Below are positions 9,577 through 14,183 of a stretch of 14,183 bases of DNA, piece after piece (within the stretch, counting starts at the first letter, position 1; every line of letters starts with the position of its first letter). The position numbers and the translations under genes were made by a program. The stretch comes from Copromyces sp. CBS 386.78 (lineage: Eukaryota > Ascomycota > Sordariomycetes > Sordariales > Sordariaceae): assembly GCA_030685235.1 (NCBI GenBank), contig MU839338.1:1-14183 (forward strand), in the 5' to 3' direction. The notes under the pieces were generated by a model, which was given only the letters and a program-made list of their open reading frames with translations, did not search any database and was not told the DNA's origin.

Positions 9577-9666
9577 AATAGTTAGAAGGCGAGATTCTTT
9601 CCCTTCGATAATTAAAGGGCGAGATTCTTTCCCTTCAATAGTTAGAATAAGAGATTTAGTCTCTTT
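9577..9666 (-). repeat. 30-bp in-frame tandem repeat in the protease-RT spacer
   Basis: Three 30-bp units (9577-9606, 9607-9636, 9637-9666) share GCGAGATTCTTTCCCTTC or a degraded form of it. Each encodes ten residues in the pol frame, with the pattern LTIEGKESR. The third unit is the most diverged. A Lys-rich stretch follows on the C-terminal side. The repeat probably forms a flexible linker after the protease; I know of no catalytic role. Confidence 0.8.
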
Positions 9667-9829
9667 CTTTTTAATCGGCGGGATAATTATCGGGCGGATA
9701 AAAGCTATTAAAACCTAGTTAATAAGGATTTTAAATACTACCGTCTAATATTTAGGGAAATCTACTAGTAAGTAGTAGCTTTAGTAAGCGGTATAGTTGA
9801 AGTATATACTATACTATTCGTAATTGATC

Positions 9830-10110
9830 TCTAACTGATAATATTATATTTATAGGAAGCCTAAAATAATTAAATACTTCCTAAAAATATTATAAATTAA
9901 GAAGGTAATAGTCTCCTCGTAATAGCCAATCCGGAGTTTAACTATTATTCCTTTAAAAATAATACCCTTAATTACTCTATTAATAAGAATAAATTTCTTC
10001 GCTTTTAATAATCGGAAACGGGGAAAGTTATTTTTAATAATAAAGGAATAATTAATAAATGTAAAAGCGGAATAATTATTATTAATAAAGGTAATATAAT
10101 AATCTTTACG
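9830..10110 (-). pseudogene. Retroviral-type aspartic protease domain, decayed
   Basis: The domain would have cut the Gag-Pol polyprotein as a dimer, each subunit giving one catalytic Asp. The active-site region reads FINNNYSAFTFINYSF at about 10089-10042. Related elements have IDSGCSAF here, so the catalytic D-S-G triplet (10083-10075) has become N-N-N, each change explained by G-to-A on the coding strand. Downstream, about 70 residues later, LIILGF (9873-9856) matches the ILG motif that ends these proteases. This copy could not be active even without its stop codons. The assignment rests on motif spacing and position between the zinc knuckle and RT. Confidence 0.8.
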
Positions 10111-10246
10111 CGAACGGGTTATAATATAAAAGGATAAAAGTATTAAATTTGGGGAAGCAAAATTATTTAACGATTAAATTTTAATTTCCTCTAAAACCTC
10201 TAATTTTATAGAGCCTAAAATTTATTTTTTAAATATAACCCGGCCA

Positions 10247-10287
10247 AGCCTCTATATACGATTATATATAGAGGCTAGGCGTTTTCC
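10247..10287 (-). promoter_or_regulatory. Candidate -1 frameshift site at the gag/pol junction
   Basis: The gag frame and the pol frame differ by exactly -1, and they meet here. A perfect 12-bp stem (AGCCTCTATATA at 10247-10258 with its complement at 10265-10276) has a 6-nt loop. On the minus strand, four bases before the stem, lies GGAAAAC (10287-10281), in the right phase for an X XXY YYZ slippery heptamer and one base away from the canonical GGGAAAC. The gag frame then hits TAG at 10277-10275. The frames and the hairpin are seen directly. The frameshift role is inference; an old indel would give the same frame change. Confidence 0.45.
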
Positions 10288-11880
10288 TAATTATTATAAT
10301 ACTCTCTACTAACGGCGGGCTTAGCGGAGGCGGTTAGAGCAACCGGGGCAGTTAGAATAATATTAGTAATACGGACCTATTTTTAATTATAATCCTTATT
10401 ACAACCTTTATTCTTTAACTTCTTACTAACAGAATACTAAGGGCCCTAAGAACTATAATTAATTAAAGCCGTACAATTATAAATAATATAACCGGGTTTA
10501 CCGCAATAACGGTAAAGGTTATTGTAAGAATACTAATTGAGAATATTTTTATAAATAAAGATTACGAAATTAACAACGTCCAAATCCATCTTATTTCCGC
10601 CCTAACTAATAAGGACGTTATTAGTAAAAGATTTAACGCTAAAGCGACCTCTACTACTATTATTACTGGTACCGCTACCGAAATTAAAAAAATAATTCGC
10701 TATTTTCTAATAATAATCTACGTCTTTAAAGTTACTAATAATATTATAATAAATTTTAAACCAATATTTAAAATCGTTATCGGAAAAAAGGTCGTAATAA
10801 GCGAGAATATTATAGAGATACTTATTAATCTTATTCCGGAAATAATAAACCTTCATCGAATTATCGAAACTATAAAAATTTATTAAATTAATTAATTTAA
10901 ATTCGAAATCCGCGAAAAATATATTCTTTATATACAACTCTTATAAACGGCGGCCAACGTCTATTTTAAGATTTATATTCTAGAAACGAAAGACTAAATA
11001 CTCTATAAATTCAATACCTATCTTCCAACGCCAATTTACCTTATTAGGGTCCGACTAGATCACGTCTAAATTATCTTAAATACCGAACAAAATTTCGGGT
11101 CCGAAAAATATAGTAATACGGATAATTCTAATATTTTCAAAAGAATAAAGAGCGGTATCGCACTTTTACTAAAATTAAATACGAAAATGCTAAACTTTAA
11201 AAATCTTATATTTATAAGTAGAACCGCCAATCTCCTTACTAATAAAGATAGGCGGATTCTCTACCGTCTAGCGAAGAGAGGAGGATATAATTACTTTTAT
11301 AATCGTATCGCTAATAGGGGAAAAAGAAGGAACCTATACTTTAAAGGTATTATACTCTACGAATAGGATATCGTAAATAGATTTAAAATTAATATAATCG
11401 AAATTCTTTTAATTAAAGCTAAATTAAGCGTTGTCGGCTACTTAGTGGGCAATCCTAAACTCCTCCTCAAAACGCTAAAAATTGCTTTTAAAATCGTCGT
11501 AATATTCGAAGTTAGTATAATAAAGGCGATTAAAAAGTATAATAATAGAGTGGAAAGCGGGGGCTTAAAAGAAAAGAGAAGTTATTTCGAAATATTTGCG
11601 CGGGATTAGGAAACTTTTTAATTAGTCGAAGCCCTCGAAAAAATTAATAAAAATTATAATAATAGGTTAAGGAAGGTTGAAAAGCGCGGCGTAATAAATT
11701 ATAATATTGAATTCGCTATTAAGGGTATTAATAGCGGAACGTAACGATTCTAAATTAAATGGATTACTATTACCAATAGTAGGAATAAAAAGGTTAGGAA
11801 AATTACCGCTATTAAAACTACTATTAGGGGAGAAAAAGGCGGAATCGCTATCGTTGTAAAATATAAAATAAAATAAAAGT
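10275..11880 (-). pseudogene. gag: gag pseudogene with CCHC zinc knuckle
   Basis: Gag would form the virus-like particle and package the RNA. Its frame (codon starts leaving remainder 2 on division by 3) runs from about 11880 to the TAG at 10277-10275, with stops attributable to Gln or Trp codons. A Ser/Asn-rich N-terminal part (about 11855-11760) precedes a capsid-like middle; the open stretch 10937-10707 (LYIKNIFFADFEF to FKDVDYY) belongs to it. Near the C-terminus lies the nucleocapsid knuckle YRYCGKPGYIIYNC (10514-10473). Its spacing is that of C-x2-C-x4-H-x4-C, with the first Cys and the His now Tyr. The start codon is not identifiable; an ATA at 11864-11862 could be a mutated ATG. Confidence 0.85.
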
Positions 11881-12167
11881 GACCGCTCGAAATAAAGAAA
11901 GGTAAAGGTCCGCGATTAGGACTATTTGAAGTAATTAAAAATAGGTAATCTCTTATCTATTAGATAAAGAGTACTTTCCCTTACGTATTAATAAAGGGAT
12001 GGAATCTTAATTAGGCGACTATTGTAACTATAATTATCGATATTTAGTAGGGTATTAAATTTAACGATTCGTAACGAAGCGATCCCTATATGCGCGCGAT
12101 CGAAAAAATAATTGTAATAAAAAATAGGTTTGCGCTATAAACGTAATAGTTAAAAGGTATAATTAAC
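11881..12167 (-). other. Leader between 5' LTR and gag
   Basis: In the element's sense this non-coding stretch should hold the primer binding site directly after the LTR and the packaging signal. The bases following the LTR read GTTAATTATACC on the minus strand. I do not recognise them as complementary to a tRNA 3' end; mutation may hide the match, or the family may self-prime. No other structure is evident. Confidence 0.6.
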
Positions 12168-12398
12168 TATTACGGGTAGAGGGCGAAAAGTTAGGTATAA
12201 ATATTAAATATATGTAATTGTACGAGGGAAGAAGAGGAAGAGTATAAGGTGCGCTCGGGAGATAAGCCTTTATAGGATTCGAGCTATAAACCCCAGTGGG
12301 TCTATAGCGGGAGGCTACAGCCAATTAACCGAGATAGTAATAGTAGTCTTAGAGAACTACTGTCACCAGTACATGTAATACAGGTTAATCCTGTGATA
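12168..12398 (-). repeat. 5' LTR (right copy)
   Basis: This is the upstream LTR in the element's sense and would carry the promoter. It begins TATTACGGG and ends CTGTGATA on the plus strand. The stretch 12349-12396 keeps CA and TG at many sites where the other LTR has TA (for example CACCAGTACATG), while elsewhere the left copy is the better preserved. The TATA-like CCTATAAAGG lies at 12276-12267 on the minus strand. It has the same length as the left LTR and no indels relative to it. Confidence 0.95.
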
Positions 12399-12403
12399 TA
12401 AAT
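12399..12403. repeat. Target site duplication, right copy (TAAAT)
   Basis: TAAAT follows the right LTR directly and matches the five bases before the left LTR. Removing the element and one copy joins 5270 to 12404, which restores the uninterrupted older block. Confidence 0.9.
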
Positions 12404-13676
12404 AATATTATTAGAGAGTTGTAAGAAAATAATTAATAGTAATAGGAATATTTAGCCTAGTATTTTATTAATTAAAATTATATTAGTAAAATATATATAC
12501 TAGAATTATATATACCGGACTATAATATATCTTTATATACCGCTTCAGATAATTATAGTAAATAATTATAAATAGGGGGTATTATACTAATCTATTTATT
12601 TAATATCGTATTTAATAATAATAAGTAAACGTATAAAAGGATATTCCTTTAAAATATTTCTTTATTATTTTATAAAAACTTTATATTTAACTTTTTTATA
12701 TTAGATTTCTAATTAATTAAAATCTTCTTTTTCTATTTTATTAAGAGGGTTCAATTTATTTAATTCGAATTCTAATGGACGTTGGGGTCCCTAATCCTAA
12801 TTTCCGGATTAAAAGGCTTAAAATCTAAGAATTTATAAATAGGCCTCCGTAAAAAAGGGTAATCGCAAACGGGGTAAGGCAGTAAAATAATTAAGCGAAA
12901 TTAATTTATAAGTCTTAATATATTATCGAATTATATTATATTATTATATTATAATAATATTATAATATTAAATTCTAAAAAAGCGATACGCTACGTAAAT
13001 CGAAGTTCGGAATAAAGAAGCTACGTAAGGATCAATTAGTTATTAAAGCGACTAAATACAAATTTATTAATATAATTAAAATTATACTCTTTTAAAATAA
13101 TTTAGATAAATAGTACTTTTAAATTTTCGTTATATACTATATAATAATTTAACGTTAATAGGTCGAAAGTACGCGCCTTAAAATACAATTATAGAAGGTA
13201 ATATAATAAAAAATAGCGAAGAATTATTAATATAGCCGACTACCAATATTTATTCTTTATAAAAATAAACGTAAAAAGATTTAGAATTTCCTTCTACAAT
13301 AGTAGTATCTTTTTAATATCGGAAAAATAATTATTATAGGCTAATTAAACGCTCTTAACGTAGAGGATAATATTTAATAACCCTAACTACTTAAAAATAC
13401 TAAATAATTTAAATAGGAGATTATTTTATTTTAATAATAGGATATCCTTTTTCTATTAGTATTAATTAAATTAATCGAAATAATTATATAATATAAATAA
13501 TATAAAGGAGTATAATATATTATAAGAAATAAGCGTAATAAGAGCGTATAGTATATTTCGCGCTATTATTAAATTTATTCCGACGTTAATTACTCCTCTA
13601 ATAAATTATTTTCGTTATCCGTCTATATATTATATTATTAGTAATTTTTTAGTCTATTCGGTATTTAGAACTTCTA
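12404..13676. mobile_element. Older RIP-mutated block, right half, no gene recognised
   Basis: Composition is like 1326-5270: TA-rich, CG kept, few CA or TG. It holds a low-complexity ATT/AAT stretch near 12940-12970. On the minus strand, in the frame of the 38-codon repeats, coding-like sequence may continue below 13676 for some 60 codons (SSKYRID, then NKFNNSAKYTIRS), but stops then become frequent. No domain is recognised. It should be contiguous with the left half once the gypsy element is removed. Confidence 0.5.
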
Positions 13677-13977
13677 CCGGTTTATTATAATTGAATAGTA
13701 ATTTCGGCGGCTTTACCCTTCCCTTTCGGGTTTAATTTTACCCTCTTTAATAGAAGGCCCTCGATATCGGTAAGGTCTTTAGAGCTTCCGCCGGTTTATT
13801 ATAATCGAATAGTAGTTTTGGCGGCTTTACTTTTCCTTTTTAGGTCTAACTTTGCCCTTTTTAATAAAGGGCCTTCGATATTAATTAGGTCTTCGGAATT
13901 CCCGCCGGTTTATTATAGTCGAATAGTAATTTCGGCGGCCTTACCCTTCTCTATCGGGTTTAATTTATTTAGGCCGA
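13677..13977 (-). repeat. 114-bp tandem repeat, 2.6 copies, coding-like (38 residues)
   Basis: Units start at 13677, 13791 and 13905 with CCGGTTTATTATA. The third is partial, ending near 13977. The copies differ mainly by transitions. The period is divisible by three. On the minus strand each copy reads SSxDLxxIEGxLLKRxKLxxKxKxKAAxxTIRL**TGG, with the same two adjacent TAA codons, probably former CAA pairs. This conserved frame suggests a protein with basic 38-residue repeats, now dead. The LLKRAKLDLKRK stretch resembles a nuclear localisation signal. A plus-strand open stretch across the repeats (13818-14003) is the antisense shadow. I do not recognise the protein. Confidence 0.85.
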
Positions 13978-14183
13978 ATTACCGCTGTAATATATTAATT
14001 TAATTAATATTAAATAAGAGAAAGTCTTTTCGCACTGCCCTCAATGTCTTCATACACTGCTCCTCCACTTTAATTTTTTTTTTGGACTAATAATCTCACA
14101 CGCATCCATTAGCCTCCCCTTAGCGTACCTTAGCGCACATTAGCTCCCGCTCCCTCCCCACTTTGGACCGCCAAGACCCAGAT
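13978..14183. other. Edge of the RIP block and start of normal-composition DNA
   Basis: Up to about 14025 the sequence is still TA-rich without CA or TG. From CGCACTGCCC (14031) onward CA and TG are frequent and the strand is C-rich. Near the right end TTAGCGTACC, TTAGCGCACA and TTAGCTCCC recur as short imperfect repeats (about 14118-14148). The switch within a few dozen bases marks the end of the duplicated sequence that was mutated. No gene is visible in the remaining 150 bases. Confidence 0.6.

Larger units (their letters stand above)
5578..10284 (-). pseudogene. pol: pol polyprotein pseudogene (PR-RT-RH-IN-chromodomain)
   Basis: A single frame (codon starts divisible by three) carries all pol domains from 10284 down to about 5578, roughly 1570 codons, with no frameshift seen. 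In order: aspartic protease (about 10110-9830), spacer (9800-8700), reverse transcriptase (about 8760-8050), RNase H (7810-7440), integrase (7080-6200), GPY/F module (about 6180-6000) and chromodomain (about 5915-5720), then a charged tail. The frame is broken only by TAA and TAG codons, mostly where the family has Gln or Trp, as expected from C-to-T and G-to-A change. Open stretches such as 7452-7222 are pieces of this frame, not separate genes. The true stop is uncertain: TAG at 5580-5578 or TAA at 5514-5512. The frame is -1 relative to gag. Confidence 0.93.
5271..12398 (-). mobile_element. Full-length dead Ty3/Gypsy chromovirus retrotransposon
   Basis: The element is 7128 bp, with 231-bp direct terminal repeats and a TAAAT duplication on both sides. 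It codes on the minus strand in the order gag, protease, RT, RNase H, integrase, GPY/F, chromodomain, which is the Ty3/Gypsy order (integrase after RNase H) and the chromovirus layout. It would have copied itself through an RNA intermediate made in virus-like particles, with the chromodomain steering integration to marked chromatin. This copy cannot do so: both frames carry dozens of TAA/TAG codons, and several catalytic residues are replaced. It sits inside an older repeat block and keeps more CA/TG than that block, so it arrived later. I cannot name the family. Confidence 0.95.

Noticed and set aside
10707..10937. 76-codon frame as a separate gene
   Set aside because: It lies in the gag frame upstream of the zinc knuckle and is a stop-free piece of gag.
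13677..13977. CRISPR-like array
   Set aside because: The units are contiguous 114-bp direct repeats without spacers, in eukaryotic-looking DNA.
13818..14003. 61-codon open frame on the plus strand
   Set aside because: It is antisense to the 38-codon repeat frame; its apparent repeats are the complement of that frame.
1285..14045. Terminal inverted repeats of the older block (TGCGTAAAAACG near 1293 versus TGCGAAAAGAC on the minus strand near 14035)
   Set aside because: The similarity is short and gapped, no target duplication was found, and chance matches are likely in AT-rich DNA.

Overview
The window looks like nuclear DNA of a filamentous ascomycete (Pezizomycotina) and is almost wholly a transposon graveyard. 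No intact gene can be supported. From about 1330 to 14030 the DNA is very AT-rich, and CA and TG dinucleotides are nearly absent while TA is abundant and CG is well kept. That is the footprint of repeat-induced point mutation (RIP), C-to-T change with CpA preference, rather than of CpG methylation decay.

Layout. Positions 1-239 hold a T5A hexamer microsatellite and an 18-bp GC-rich minisatellite. Positions 240-671 are ordinary-composition sequence with no recognisable gene. Positions 672-1100 are a diverged second copy of one pol segment of the retroelement found further right; it is abruptly joined to an LTR-like stretch (about 1107-1180) and then to a small island with little RIP (1185-1325). 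Positions 1326-5270 and 12404-14025 are the two halves of an older, heavily mutated block that I could not identify.

Between those halves lies a complete but dead Ty3/Gypsy LTR retrotransposon of the chromovirus type (5271-12398, 7128 bp, coding on the minus strand). It has 231-bp LTRs and a perfect 5-bp target duplication TAAAT. Reading right to left in its own sense: 5' LTR, leader, gag with a CCHC zinc knuckle, then pol in the -1 frame with protease, a spacer with a 10-residue repeat, reverse transcriptase, RNase H, HHCC/DDE integrase, a GPY/F module and a C-terminal chromodomain, then a polypurine-like stretch and the 3' LTR. The pol frame can be followed from about 10280 to 5580 with no frame change; it is broken only by TAA/TAG codons, mostly where Gln or Trp is expected. 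The two LTRs differ at about 37 of 231 positions by my count, all transitions and no indels.

The gypsy copy keeps more CA/TG than the block it interrupts, so the story read here is nested: an older repeat was heavily mutated, then the gypsy element inserted and was mutated in turn. The right half of the older block ends in three 114-bp repeats (38 codons each). Normal composition returns at about 14030. I see no new functional system. The points worth following are the gag/pol junction hairpin, the rearranged second copy at the left, and the unidentified host block.
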